Shown piece after piece: positions 10,101-18,046 of a stretch of 64,000 nt of DNA; the first letter of the stretch is position 1, and each line of letters starts with the position of its first letter. The notes under the pieces are model-generated. The model was not told the origin of the DNA. It did not search any database and was given only the letters and a program-made list of their open reading frames with translations. Source of the stretch: Chitinophagaceae bacterium T5-Br10_B2g13 (GTDB taxonomy: Bacteria; Bacteroidota; Rhodothermia; Balneolales; Balneolaceae); NCBI GenBank assembly GCA_001564065.1, contig LKNA01000002.1, positions 43,177 through 107,176 on the forward strand, given 5' to 3'. The position numbers and the translations under genes are program-made.

Positions 10101-10238
10101 CGTAACTATTGGAGGATCAACAGATGGATATTCCCGCACCCCCAGATAAAAGAAGGATATCACGCCGAACAGCACAATCACTATCGACATGACCGAGGCT
10201 AATACCGGACGACGTATACTAAGTGACGAGATACTCAT
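7137..10238 (-). CDS. RND efflux permease, HAE1 type (AcrB/MexB-like)
   Basis: An inner-membrane proton-driven drug/solvent exporter of 1033 residues with 12 predicted membrane segments and two large periplasmic loops. The opening helix and start (MSISSLSIRRPVLASVMS) are typical. The proton-relay pair in TM4 is visible as GLVVDDAIVVLENI, and the TM11 region has LIGLIAKNGILIVEFAN. The length matches the family. The gene sits between the adaptor (4-bp ATGA overlap) and the TolC gene (1-bp overlap), forming an adaptor-pump-channel operon read right to left. Substrate range cannot be deduced. Confidence 0.95.
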   Translation of the reverse strand: MSISSLSIRRPVLASVMSIVIVLFGVISFFYLGVREYPSVDPPIVTVSTSYVGANADVIESQITEPLEESVNGIAGIRTLTSTSRQGQSTITVEFDLEIDMEAAANDVRDRVSRAQRNLPPDAEPPTVRKADADASPIVFLNVNSDRRNLLELTSIAENIFKEQLQTIPGVSEIRIWGSRQYAMRLWMDPLKLAAYSVTPLDVQQALTRENVELPSGRIEGNTTELTVRTMGRLSTPEEFNNLIIREQDGRKIRFQDIGYAELGAQNERTVLKRNGVPMVGVVAIPQPGSNQLSIAEEFFVRVERIERDLPEDINIAVGFDTTEYIQDSINEVQQTVFLALSLVILVIFLFLRDIRTTFIPIIVIPIALIGAFFIMYIAGFSINVLTMLAIVLAIGLVVDDAIVVLENIYAKMEKGLPTIEAGILGSKEIFFAVVATSLALVSVFMPILFLGGTTGRLFREFGVVIAGAVIISSFVALTLTPMLATKILKNGAEKNRFYQMTEPFFKKVNDLYRSSLETFMKRRWMAFVILALAAVAIGGLYSIIPEELAPREDRGQIRMFATAPEGASFEYMDAYVDQMISTVQENVPEVVAMNTVTSPGFGAAGSINSAFSFLNIGDASDRDRSQQEIADQLTGLMSELTGAQTFVSQPQSIGNRRGGLPVQYVLQAQTLEQLEEVIPEFLQEANQDPAFVFAEVDLKFNRPELQVEIDRNRARSLGVSVRDIAETLQLSLSGSRFGFFIMDGKQYWVIGQMDRQYRNEPIDLKTIYVRGQDGNLLQLDNLVTVSERSSPPQLYRFNRFNSATISAQLAPGYTIGDGIDAMDAIAARVLPESVITDLTGPSRDFSESAASLLFIFVLALVLIYLVLAAQFESFRDPFIILFTVPLAIMGTLVSLWYFDQTLNIFSQIGAIMLIGLIAKNGILIVEFANQRQEQGMSIMDAIMDAASVRFRPILMTSISTILGILPIALAIGAGSESRSSMGIAVIGGLLIGSFLTLYIIPAIYSYFASEKMKAKEIQERAKEAEKLETASV

Positions 10239-11323
10239 AGCTCAGAACTTTTATTCAATTTGACAATATTCACTTCAGTGCCGGGATTCACCTGCAGCAG
10301 TCCTGTAGTCAATACTGTATCGCCTACAGCTACGCCATCCAGTATCTGAACTTTATCACTGGTTCTAATGCCCGTTTGCACTCTCTCCTGCTCAATTACG
10401 CCGTTACGAACCACAAATACTTTCTGTGAGTTAAGCTCGGGTATCACCGACATGGTCGGTACCATGATGGCGTCGTCAATCTCATCCAGAATGAGTACAA
10501 TATTGGCAAATGCACCGGGATAAAGAATCTGATCTTCATTTTCACTCAGTGCCCTGATCTGGAGAGTTCTTGTTTGAGTGTCAATTCGGGGTTCAATGGC
10601 ATAAACATCTCCAACAAATGTAGAATCGATTCCCTGTACGTTGTAGTTAATTTTATCACCAATATTTACACGAGAGATATATCTTTCAGGAACAGAAAAA
10701 TCTATTTTAACCGGGTCAATTTCCTGAAGTGAAGCTATTCTGATGTTGGGACTGATGTAGCTCCCCTCACTTACATACTTAAGACCTATCCGGCCTGAAA
10801 ATGGAGCTCTGATCTCTGTTTTTTCAATTTGAGCGTCAATCAGATTCAGCTCGGCCCGAAGCACATTTACTTCGTTCAGTGTTGCATCATAATCATCCTG
10901 ACTGATACCGCCCCTTTCCAGCAATCTCTTCTGCCTTTCTTCTCTCTGCTCTGCAAGATTGAGCCGAAAGTTAGCCCGCTGTTTCTGAGCCTGCAGTTCA
11001 CTATCGTTGATTTTTAGCAGAAGATCACCGCGCTCTACCTCCCGGCCCTCTTCAAAGTAAATACCGGTAATAATCCCGGATGATTCAGAGCTCAGCTCAA
11101 CAACTTCATTGGCCTGAACAGTACCGCTTGAAAATATTCTGTCTTCGATTGTTTCAGTGACAATTTCAACGGCCTCCACCTGTAATGGCCCGCCACCTCT
11201 TTGCCCACCCTGTGCCTGAGCATCATTTGCCTGAAACATCGGCTTAACTTTAGGATATGCCAAAGCCGCAAACACAGCAATCAAAACTCCATAAAAAACA
11301 ATACGATTTGTAACTTTACTCAT
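10235..11323 (-). CDS. RND periplasmic adaptor (membrane fusion protein)
   Basis: A HlyD/AcrA-type adaptor of 362 residues that links the inner-membrane pump to the outer-membrane channel. It has an N-terminal membrane anchor (IVFYGVLIAVFAALAY). After it come a biotinyl-lipoyl-like half (SSGIITGIYFEEGREVERGDLLLKI), an alpha-helical hairpin (about 110-150), the second lipoyl half (ITEIRAPFSGRIGLKYVSEG-like) and a C-terminal beta-barrel/MP domain. There is no lipobox, so it is anchored by its N-terminal helix. It is the first gene of the efflux operon; upstream palindromes may be an operator. Confidence 0.93.
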   Translation of the reverse strand: MSKVTNRIVFYGVLIAVFAALAYPKVKPMFQANDAQAQGGQRGGGPLQVEAVEIVTETIEDRIFSSGTVQANEVVELSSESSGIITGIYFEEGREVERGDLLLKINDSELQAQKQRANFRLNLAEQREERQKRLLERGGISQDDYDATLNEVNVLRAELNLIDAQIEKTEIRAPFSGRIGLKYVSEGSYISPNIRIASLQEIDPVKIDFSVPERYISRVNIGDKINYNVQGIDSTFVGDVYAIEPRIDTQTRTLQIRALSENEDQILYPGAFANIVLILDEIDDAIMVPTMSVIPELNSQKVFVVRNGVIEQERVQTGIRTSDKVQILDGVAVGDTVLTTGLLQVNPGTEVNIVKLNKSSEL

Positions 11324-11359
11324 GTCGAGACTTATAATTATTTATATAAATTCTGTAAC

Positions 11360-11386
11360 GGACAAATTTAACGTATAGTTCTGTCC
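11360..11386. promoter_or_regulatory. Inverted repeat upstream of RND operon
   Basis: GGACA (11360-11364) and TGTCC (11382-11386) form a 5-bp inverted repeat with a 17-bp spacer, 37 bp before the adaptor start. This is where a repressor operator would be expected. No TetR/MarR gene is adjacent. It is a weak, pattern-only call. Confidence 0.25.
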
Positions 11387-11444
11387 AATTAATCTGTTTT
11401 ATGTAAAAACTTGTAGATCAACAAGTAAACAAACACATGCCCTT

Positions 11445-11457
11445 GCAAACAGTTTGC
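11445..11457. promoter_or_regulatory. Perfect 13-bp palindrome GCAAAC-a-GTTTGC
   Basis: A perfect 6-bp inverted repeat around one central base, in the 155-bp A+T-rich gap between the trxA terminator and the RND operon start (minus strand). It could be an operator for the efflux operon. The binding protein is unknown. Confidence 0.35.
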
Positions 11458-11478
11458 TATAAATTATAAAAATAAAAA

Positions 11479-11507
11479 AGGCGATCCGATTTAAAATCAG
11501 ACCGCCT
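11479..11507 (-). terminator. Rho-independent terminator of trxA
   Basis: Read on the minus strand, AGGCG...CGCCT encloses a second stem GATTT/AAATC and is followed by a run TTTTTTATTTTT. It lies 24 bp past the trxA stop and ends that transcript before the RND operon promoter region. Confidence 0.8.
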
Positions 11508-11531
11508 CTTTTCCTCTGTCAAACAAAAGGT

Positions 11532-11858
11532 TTACGCGATTTGTGCGTCCAGATGCTTTTTAATTTGGTTTTTAGGTACTGCTCCGATAATCTGATCCAC
11601 AACTTCACCATCTTTAAAGATCAACAGTGTTGGAATACTTCGGATGCCGTACTTAACGGAAACTTCGGAGTTATGGTCAACATTAACCTTTCCGATTTTT
11701 ACTTTTCCTTCATACTCTCCCGCAAGCTCTTCAACTACCGGCCCTACCATTCGGCAAGGACCACACCATTCAGCCCAAAAATCTACTAATACTGGCTCTG
11801 ATGCATTTTCTACTTCATCGGAGAAGTTGTCGTCTGTGAATTCAATTGGTTTACTCAT
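11532..11858 (-). CDS. trxA: Thioredoxin
   Basis: Classical cytoplasmic thioredoxin, 108 residues. The active site is WCGPC (W31-C35), the cis-proline loop is IRSIPTLLIF, and FxAEWCG and the terminal GAVPKNQIKKHL helix are all present. It has no signal peptide. It lies 101 bp downstream of dnaE on the same strand and has its own strong terminator. AAGGA about 10 nt upstream of the ATG is a plausible ribosome-binding site. Confidence 0.97.
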   Translation of the reverse strand: MSKPIEFTDDNFSDEVENASEPVLVDFWAEWCGPCRMVGPVVEELAGEYEGKVKIGKVNVDHNSEVSVKYGIRSIPTLLIFKDGEVVDQIIGAVPKNQIKKHLDAQIA

Positions 11859-11959
11859 ATTGTTTTTCCTTTTTTATTATTTGTTAAATATCTCAATTGT
11901 CTCGTAAATGTGCATATATCAAATCACTATCAATCCTATTGCCAAAACTTATAAAAACA

Positions 11960-14900
11960 TCAGGCTCCGTTGGTGCTATTTCTGATCAACTGAACAGATT
12001 TTTTGTCCAGAATACTCCTTAACCCGGATAATAGTTCATTGTTCGGCTCAACTACATATTTTCTGACGTTCATATTAAGAGGCCGCTTTGCCTGCTTACT
12101 TTGAACCTTCAGTTTAATCGGGGTTTCACCCCTGTGAATACTAAAGAGCGTTGCCATTTCGGTTAAATCATTTTCAGAAATTTCCGCTGTTTTCAGAATT
12201 ATATTCAGCTGAAGCTGTGCCTGAAACTTCTCGCGTAAATTTTCAACACGCTCCATCGAGGAAGCCATAATTTTTGGAGGCTCGTCTCTTTTGGAGAGAT
12301 TCCCTTCCAGCATCAGAACTGTATCGGGAGCAATTAATCCCTGATGCCGGTCGTACACTTCACTAAAAATCAACACCTCGGCACTGCCTTCCAAATCTTC
12401 GATCTGTGCAAAAGCCATTGGCCGGCCTTTTTTATCGCTAATTCTTTTCACTGACGTGATGATACCGATCACTCTTACTTTTTCCCGATCTCCCAGTTTT
12501 GAGAGCTCCTCCACATTGAGCGAGTGCGATGCAAAAAGTTTCACATCCTCCTTAAACTTATCCAGCGGGTGACCGCTCAAATAAAACCCAATCAGTTCCC
12601 GCTCCTTATTGAGACGTTCAATATTGGTCCATGGCGGACACTCCCTCAAATTCGGCTCTCCGCCCATACCTCCGCTGCCGGATGCTTCTCCAAACAAGCT
12701 CACCTGGTTGAGACGCTCTTCCTCTTGCTTTCTGGAGGCGTAATTAATTACGTCGTCGATACTGGCCATGAGCTGCGCCCGATTTTGATGGAGTGTATCA
12801 AATGCGCCGGCCTGGGCAAGACTTTCGATCGTTTTCCTGTTACAGACACGGGTATCTAAACGGGATGAAAAATCAAACATGGAGGAGAACTTTCCTTTTT
12901 TATCCCGTTCATCCACCAGGGCTTCAATAGCGTTGGAGCCCACACCTTTGATTGCCAAAAGTCCATATTGAACTCTTCCGTCTTTTGCCACAAATTTACC
13001 CTCAGCAGAATTTACGTTCGGAGCATCCACAGGTATACCAATTCGCTGACACTCCTCAATAAAGAAGCTCACTTTCTTAATATCGTTCATATTATGGCTC
13101 AGCACTGCAGCCATGTACTCAGCGGTGTAGTTCGCCTTGAAGTACATGGTATGATAGGCCACAACCGAGTAAGCTGCGGAGTGCGACTTGTTAAATCCGT
13201 AACCGGCAAACATCGCCATCTTATCGAAAACCTCTTTCGCGGTCTTCTTGTCGCACCCCTTCTCAACGGCCTGCTTCACAAACTTCTCTTCCTCAGGTGG
13301 AAGCAGTTCGGGCTTTTTCTTACCCATGATCCGGCGGAGTACGTCCGCTTCACCGAGTGAGTAACCCCCCATTCGCTGCGCCACCATCATGATCTGCTCC
13401 TGGTAGATCATAATACCATAGGTCGGCTCCAGAATATCAATCAGATCTTCATGATCGTACTCCACATCCTCTTCGCCATGCTTCCGCTTAATGTAGTCCG
13501 GAATAAACTGCATCGGGCCCGGACGATAGAGCGCGTTCATGGCAATCAGGTCATCAACCTTGGTCGGTTTAAGCTGTTTGAGGTATTTACGCATACCGTC
13601 CGACTCAAACTGAAAAATCCCGACAGTTGCCCCTTTTTTGAACATCTCGAAGGTTTTCTCATCATCCAGAGGGATATCATCCAGATTGTACTCCTTACCG
13701 TGATTCTCCTTCACAAAGCCAATTGCTGTTTTCAGAATGGAGAGCGTCTTCAGGCCCAGAAAGTCCATCTTCAGCATTCCGGCATCTTCAATCACTTTAC
13801 CGTCAAACTGCGTCACATAGAGTTCGGCATCCTTAGCTGTTCCGATCGGGATGTAGTTGGTCAATTTGTCTGGGGCTATAATCACACCGGCAGCATGAAT
13901 CCCGGTATTCCGAACGGATCCCTCGAGCGTCTCCGCCATCTGCAGAGTACGTCCTTCCAGTGAATCGGACTCTTTCAGATCCTTAAGTTCTCTCACTTCT
14001 TTGAACGCATCTTCCAGGGAAATCCCAATCGTTTCTGGAACCAGTTTTGCAATACGGTCCGCATCAGAAAGCGGGAGGTCGAGCACACGTGCCACATCAC
14101 GAACCGATGAACGCGCTGCCATCGTACCAAATGTGATAATGTGCGCCACCTGATCCTTTCCATATTTTTCGACAACATAATCGATTACGCGCTGGCGGCC
14201 ATCATCATCAAAATCGATATCGATATCAGGCATCGATACACGTTCCGGATTCAGAAAACGCTCAAAAAGCAGATCGTACTTAAGCGGATCGATATTGGTA
14301 ATTCCTGTGCAGTAGGCGACCACCGAGCCCGCCGCAGAACCACGACCCGGCCCTACATAAACGCCCATCTCTTTCGCCTCGATGATAAAATCCTGTACAA
14401 TCAGGAAGTACCCGGCAAATCCCATCTCTTTGATGATGTTGAGCTCGTGATCAATTCGCTCGGTAACCTCATCGGTAAGCTCACCATAATGCTTTTTAGC
14501 GCCCTCAATCGTTAAGTGGCGCAGATAATCATCTTCTGTCTCAAATCCTTCGGGAAGAGTAAAGTTCGGAAGAATCACATCCCGCTCGAGTTTGATCTCC
14601 TCAATCTTATCTACCACTTCCTGTGTGTTGGAGATCGCCTCCGGCACATCCGCAAAAAGAGCCTTCATCTCCTCCTGCGTCTTGAAATAGAACTCATCAT
14701 TCGGAAATCCGAAACGTTTCTCACGCCCTTTCCCGATCGGTGTAGAAATCGACTCGTTATTGTCAATACAGAGAAGAGCGTCATGGGCTTTCGCGTCCTC
14801 CTTCTCCATATAGAATGTGTTGTTGGTGGCGATCACCTTGATGCCGTACTTCTCGGCAAACTTCAGCAGCACGCTGTTTACACGCTCCTCTTCCTCCAGT

Positions 14901-16183
14901 CCGTGGCGCATTAGCTCAATGTAGAGATCGTCACCAAACAGGTCGTGCCACCATTTTAGAGCTTCTTCCGCAACCTCTTCGCCGCGGTTCAATATCAGGT
15001 CGGGGACCTCGCCCAACAGACCGCCGGTTGTGGCGATCACTCCCTCGCGATACTTCTCCACCAGTTCACGGTCAATCCGCGGAAATTTATAGTAGTAACC
15101 CTCAACAAAACCAAGAGAGCACATTTCCGCCAAATTCCGATATCCCTGCATGTTTTTGGCCAGGAAAATCTGCTGGTATCGCTTGTCTTTATGGTCGCGT
15201 GTAAATTTTTTCTGGTGCCGATCTTCCACAAAGTAAGCTTCCAGACCAATAATCGGCTTGATGCCTTCTGCAAATGCAGCTTTGGTGAAATGAAACGTGC
15301 CGTACATATTTCCCAGATCAGTCAGAGCAACGGCCGGCATACCGTCTTCCTTCGCTTTTTTCACGAGATCTTTCACACCCGATGCGGCCTGGAGTACTGA
15401 AAATTTGGAGTGATTATGCAGATGAGAAAATGGTGAGTCCACTTTCTCTCCGGCAGCCTCTTTTGGCAGATCGATGGTCGAACCCGTATCATCTTCCTCT
15501 CCGGTTACGCCCCGGCTGCGGAGTTCCTCCACCTTGGGCATGTAGTGTGACTCATCAATCTTTTGAGCCGGATTTTCGGGAGTTTTGGCCGGGTCCTGCG
15601 GATGATTCGGCCTGATCACACCAATACGAACCAACTCCAGGAATGCACGTGCTGTTGCATCCACATCGGCAGCCGCGTTATGTGCCTCTTCGAACCCAAT
15701 TTCAAATAACTTGTCGTGGAGCTCTGCCAGTGTCGGCCATTTGTAGCGCCCGCGACCGCCGGGAATGGCACAATACTCGGTCGCCTCATCCTTGGTATCG
15801 ATCGGTACCCGTTTGGTGAGCGGATTTTCCCGCTCCATCCGAAGGTACTCCGACCCCATGATGTTGAGGTCGAACTCCAGGTTGTGGCCGATCACGAAGG
15901 TGCACTTCTCCAGATCCCGGCTGAAAATATCCATCACCTCAGTGAGCGGAATTCCCTCATCGTGGGCTCGCTCTGTTGAGATCCCGTGGACCTTTTCTGA
16001 ATTAAACGGTATGGTAAATCCATCCGGTTTTACGATGTAGTCTCCCGAGGAGATCAACTTTCCGGTTACATCGTGTACCTGCCAGGCAAGCTGCACACAG
16101 CGCGGCCAGTTATCAAAGTCAGTCAGCGGAGCTGAGTAGTTCTGGGGAAGGCCGGTGGTTTCGGTATCAAAAATCAGATACAT
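11960..16183 (-). CDS. dnaE: DNA polymerase III alpha subunit with fused DnaQ-like exonuclease
   Basis: The replicative polymerase, 1407 residues, about 230 longer than a usual DnaE because of an N-terminal DEDDh exonuclease. The exonuclease has D6 and E8 in FDTETTG, H100/D105 in GHNLEFD, and H168/D173 in EEAHNAAAD. A linker (about 195-250) leads to the PHP domain (HLHNHSKFS, from H254). Several PHP metal-site positions are changed: TDLGNMYG has L290 where TDHGN is usual, and ATNNTFYM (452-459) replaces ATNDVHY. The polymerase core is intact: PDIDIDF (D653, D655) and KMDFLG (D807). Helix-hairpin-helix and OB-fold regions follow. Proofreading therefore seems to come from the fused domain rather than from PHP. 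Confidence 0.95.
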   Translation of the reverse strand: MYLIFDTETTGLPQNYSAPLTDFDNWPRCVQLAWQVHDVTGKLISSGDYIVKPDGFTIPFNSEKVHGISTERAHDEGIPLTEVMDIFSRDLEKCTFVIGHNLEFDLNIMGSEYLRMERENPLTKRVPIDTKDEATEYCAIPGGRGRYKWPTLAELHDKLFEIGFEEAHNAAADVDATARAFLELVRIGVIRPNHPQDPAKTPENPAQKIDESHYMPKVEELRSRGVTGEEDDTGSTIDLPKEAAGEKVDSPFSHLHNHSKFSVLQAASGVKDLVKKAKEDGMPAVALTDLGNMYGTFHFTKAAFAEGIKPIIGLEAYFVEDRHQKKFTRDHKDKRYQQIFLAKNMQGYRNLAEMCSLGFVEGYYYKFPRIDRELVEKYREGVIATTGGLLGEVPDLILNRGEEVAEEALKWWHDLFGDDLYIELMRHGLEEEERVNSVLLKFAEKYGIKVIATNNTFYMEKEDAKAHDALLCIDNNESISTPIGKGREKRFGFPNDEFYFKTQEEMKALFADVPEAISNTQEVVDKIEEIKLERDVILPNFTLPEGFETEDDYLRHLTIEGAKKHYGELTDEVTERIDHELNIIKEMGFAGYFLIVQDFIIEAKEMGVYVGPGRGSAAGSVVAYCTGITNIDPLKYDLLFERFLNPERVSMPDIDIDFDDDGRQRVIDYVVEKYGKDQVAHIITFGTMAARSSVRDVARVLDLPLSDADRIAKLVPETIGISLEDAFKEVRELKDLKESDSLEGRTLQMAETLEGSVRNTGIHAAGVIIAPDKLTNYIPIGTAKDAELYVTQFDGKVIEDAGMLKMDFLGLKTLSILKTAIGFVKENHGKEYNLDDIPLDDEKTFEMFKKGATVGIFQFESDGMRKYLKQLKPTKVDDLIAMNALYRPGPMQFIPDYIKRKHGEEDVEYDHEDLIDILEPTYGIMIYQEQIMMVAQRMGGYSLGEADVLRRIMGKKKPELLPPEEEKFVKQAVEKGCDKKTAKEVFDKMAMFAGYGFNKSHSAAYSVVAYHTMYFKANYTAEYMAAVLSHNMNDIKKVSFFIEECQRIGIPVDAPNVNSAEGKFVAKDGRVQYGLLAIKGVGSNAIEALVDERDKKGKFSSMFDFSSRLDTRVCNRKTIESLAQAGAFDTLHQNRAQLMASIDDVINYASRKQEEERLNQVSLFGEASGSGGMGGEPNLRECPPWTNIERLNKERELIGFYLSGHPLDKFKEDVKLFASHSLNVEELSKLGDREKVRVIGIITSVKRISDKKGRPMAFAQIEDLEGSAEVLIFSEVYDRHQGLIAPDTVLMLEGNLSKRDEPPKIMASSMERVENLREKFQAQLQLNIILKTAEISENDLTEMATLFSIHRGETPIKLKVQSKQAKRPLNMNVRKYVVEPNNELLSGLRSILDKKSVQLIRNSTNGA

Positions 16184-16259
16184 AAATGGGGATCTCTGTC
16201 AGTCGGGTTATTGCAAAATTCTTATTGCAGAATATACTAACCGAATGGCGAAGTTTGAA

Positions 16260-17096
16260 TTAGAACCCTTCAGAATTTCCATCATTATCGAGCTGCTCAA
16301 GAAACTCCTGCCAGCTCCGTTTAATCGTGTTGTTTGATGTAAAAAAGAGATCATTATGTCCACCCCGTAGTGGAACAAATGTTTTGGGTTCTTGTGCTGC
16401 ATCATACAGTTCTTCACCATGATGAAACCCAACAATTTCATCATCTCGGCTGTGTAAAATCAGTACAGGGGTGCTCTCTAATGAGCTTAGATAGTTGATA
16501 GTCGAAAAGTGATATCGAACCAGAAACGTGGGCACAATCGGGTAAATATCAGAGGCCATCGTTTTTACATCTTTAAACGCGGAGTCTAAAACCAGACCAG
16601 CAACATCATACTTTGACGCACCGAAGGCAGAGACCGCACCGCCGAGCGAACGGCCGTAAAGTATAATCTGATTTTCCCGGTATCCTTTACTCTCTGTCAA
16701 ATACTCAATTACGGATTCGATATCTTTTTGCAGTCCTTTTTCAGATGGACGCCCCTCACTTTTTCCATATCCACGATAGTCATACATCAAAACGGATACA
16801 CCCAAATCCAGAAGCATCTCCGCGATCTCTATCCTTCCGCTAATGTTCCCCGCATTGCCGTGCGATAACACAACAACTTTGTCGGAATTTTCTTTATTGA
16901 AATACCACCCATGAATCTGTTTGCCATCTTTCGTTTCCGCCCAAACATCTTCAGCCTCCAGCCCCATCGACTGCAGCGTTCTGAAAAAATCTCTTTCCGG
17001 CAAAAAAAGCATCTGCCCCTGAAACAGAAACAGAATTACTATCAAAAAAAGATACATGCCGGCCAGGGCGATTAAAATTTTAAACAACATGTTCAT
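16260..17096 (-). CDS. Alpha/beta hydrolase, S33-like, membrane-anchored
   Basis: A 278-residue hydrolase with one N-terminal membrane helix (ILIALAGMYLFLIVILFLF), so the catalytic domain is probably on the periplasmic face. The fold signatures are VVLSHGNAGN (oxyanion region), nucleophile elbow GRSLGG (S150), acid in HSRDDEIV (D219) and H247 in LRGGHNDL. It matches the BEM46/YfhR-like family of serine hydrolases whose substrate is not known. It is 2 bp downstream of thpR and 76 bp upstream of dnaE; all are on the same strand. Confidence 0.88.
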   Translation of the reverse strand: MNMLFKILIALAGMYLFLIVILFLFQGQMLFLPERDFFRTLQSMGLEAEDVWAETKDGKQIHGWYFNKENSDKVVVLSHGNAGNISGRIEIAEMLLDLGVSVLMYDYRGYGKSEGRPSEKGLQKDIESVIEYLTESKGYRENQIILYGRSLGGAVSAFGASKYDVAGLVLDSAFKDVKTMASDIYPIVPTFLVRYHFSTINYLSSLESTPVLILHSRDDEIVGFHHGEELYDAAQEPKTFVPLRGGHNDLFFTSNNTIKRSWQEFLEQLDNDGNSEGF

Positions 17097-17098
17097 AG

Positions 17099-17641
17099 TT
17101 ACCCATTCTTTTTCAGTTGATAGTTTGCTAATGGTATATGCTCCAGCCCATCAATTCCCTGCCGGCTCTCCATTAGTTGAAATGATTTTATTCGGCACTC
17201 AATAACTTTGTCAATTTCAGGTATCAGACTCTGAGCTATTTCTCTCTTTACTCCACTTTTTACCCGCGCCAATGTAACATGAGGAGTAAACGAGTGTTCA
17301 CTTTCACTTTTTATGATTTCAGACACATGCATATCTGCAAGGCTTTGAAGTGCCATCAGCGTTGATGACTTTTCTGCTCCGAACCATATAACACGTACCT
17401 TCCCTTGTTCCGGGAAGAAACCGATCTCCCGCAGCCTCAGGGTAAATTCAGGAATTTCAATTTTGGCTAATTTACTCTCAATCTGCTCTATTGCTGCAGC
17501 ATCGGTATCTCCGATATATCTCAGTGTGATGTGCATATGACTGCATTTTGATTTTCTCCACACTCTGTTCTCAGGCACTATTTCATCCAGCTGTTTCTGA
17601 ATATCTGAAGGCAGCGTTATGGAAACAAAATATCTGCTCAT
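17099..17641 (-). CDS. thpR: RNA 2',3'-cyclic phosphodiesterase
   Basis: A 2H-phosphoesterase of 180 residues with both HxTL motifs: HITL (H37-L40) and HVTL (H121-L124). They are separated by about 84 residues, as in LigT/ThpR proteins. The family opens 2',3'-cyclic phosphates on RNA ends to 2'-phosphates. It starts SRYFVSITLP, a normal family start. It is packed between the acylphosphatase (3 bp) and the hydrolase (2 bp), suggesting an operon. Confidence 0.93.
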   Translation of the reverse strand: MSRYFVSITLPSDIQKQLDEIVPENRVWRKSKCSHMHITLRYIGDTDAAAIEQIESKLAKIEIPEFTLRLREIGFFPEQGKVRVIWFGAEKSSTLMALQSLADMHVSEIIKSESEHSFTPHVTLARVKSGVKREIAQSLIPEIDKVIECRIKSFQLMESRQGIDGLEHIPLANYQLKKNG

Positions 17642-17644
17642 CAG

Positions 17645-17947
17645 TTAGCGCACCACGCGAAACGTTTCTTCCATGTTATCCGGATTTTCTGTTTCCTCAA
17701 CGATATTTACGCGATCTACGCGAGCAGGCATGGGACCGTTTTTTAACTTTTCAAGCATTCTTTCAAGCTTCTCTTCCGATCCCTGCAATAGTGCTTCAAC
17801 ATCTCCATTATTTAAGTTCCGAACCCAGCCTTTCAATCCAAGATCCTCTGCATTTGTCCTTGTAAAATGGCGAAAGCCCACACCCTGAACTCTGCCGGAG
17901 ATCATCAATTTCATTTCTTTGAAATTCATATCTTTATCAGTTACCAT
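17645..17947 (-). CDS. acyP: Acylphosphatase
   Basis: A 100-residue acylphosphatase that hydrolyses acyl phosphates. The catalytic arginine lies in GRVQGVGFR (R26) and the catalytic asparagine in GWVRNLNNG (N44). The start could be the ATG used here or the internal Met at residue 7 or 12; the core begins around residue 13. First gene of the acyP-thpR-hydrolase group; it is divergent from oxyR across 99 bp that must hold both promoters. Confidence 0.93.
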   Translation of the reverse strand: MVTDKDMNFKEMKLMISGRVQGVGFRHFTRTNAEDLGLKGWVRNLNNGDVEALLQGSEEKLERMLEKLKNGPMPARVDRVNIVEETENPDNMEETFRVVR

Positions 17948-18046
17948 AATCTGTTTGGTTGGTAATGATCATCTTTTATTTGATCTTATAACAATATAAC
18001 CGCATTAGATTATCCATCTGTTTTATACCCGAAAGATTCTAAATCC

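Noticed and set aside
13451..13963. 170-codon plus-strand frame opposite dnaE
   Set aside because: It lies entirely antisense to a strongly conserved part of the polymerase core and has no recognisable protein pattern.
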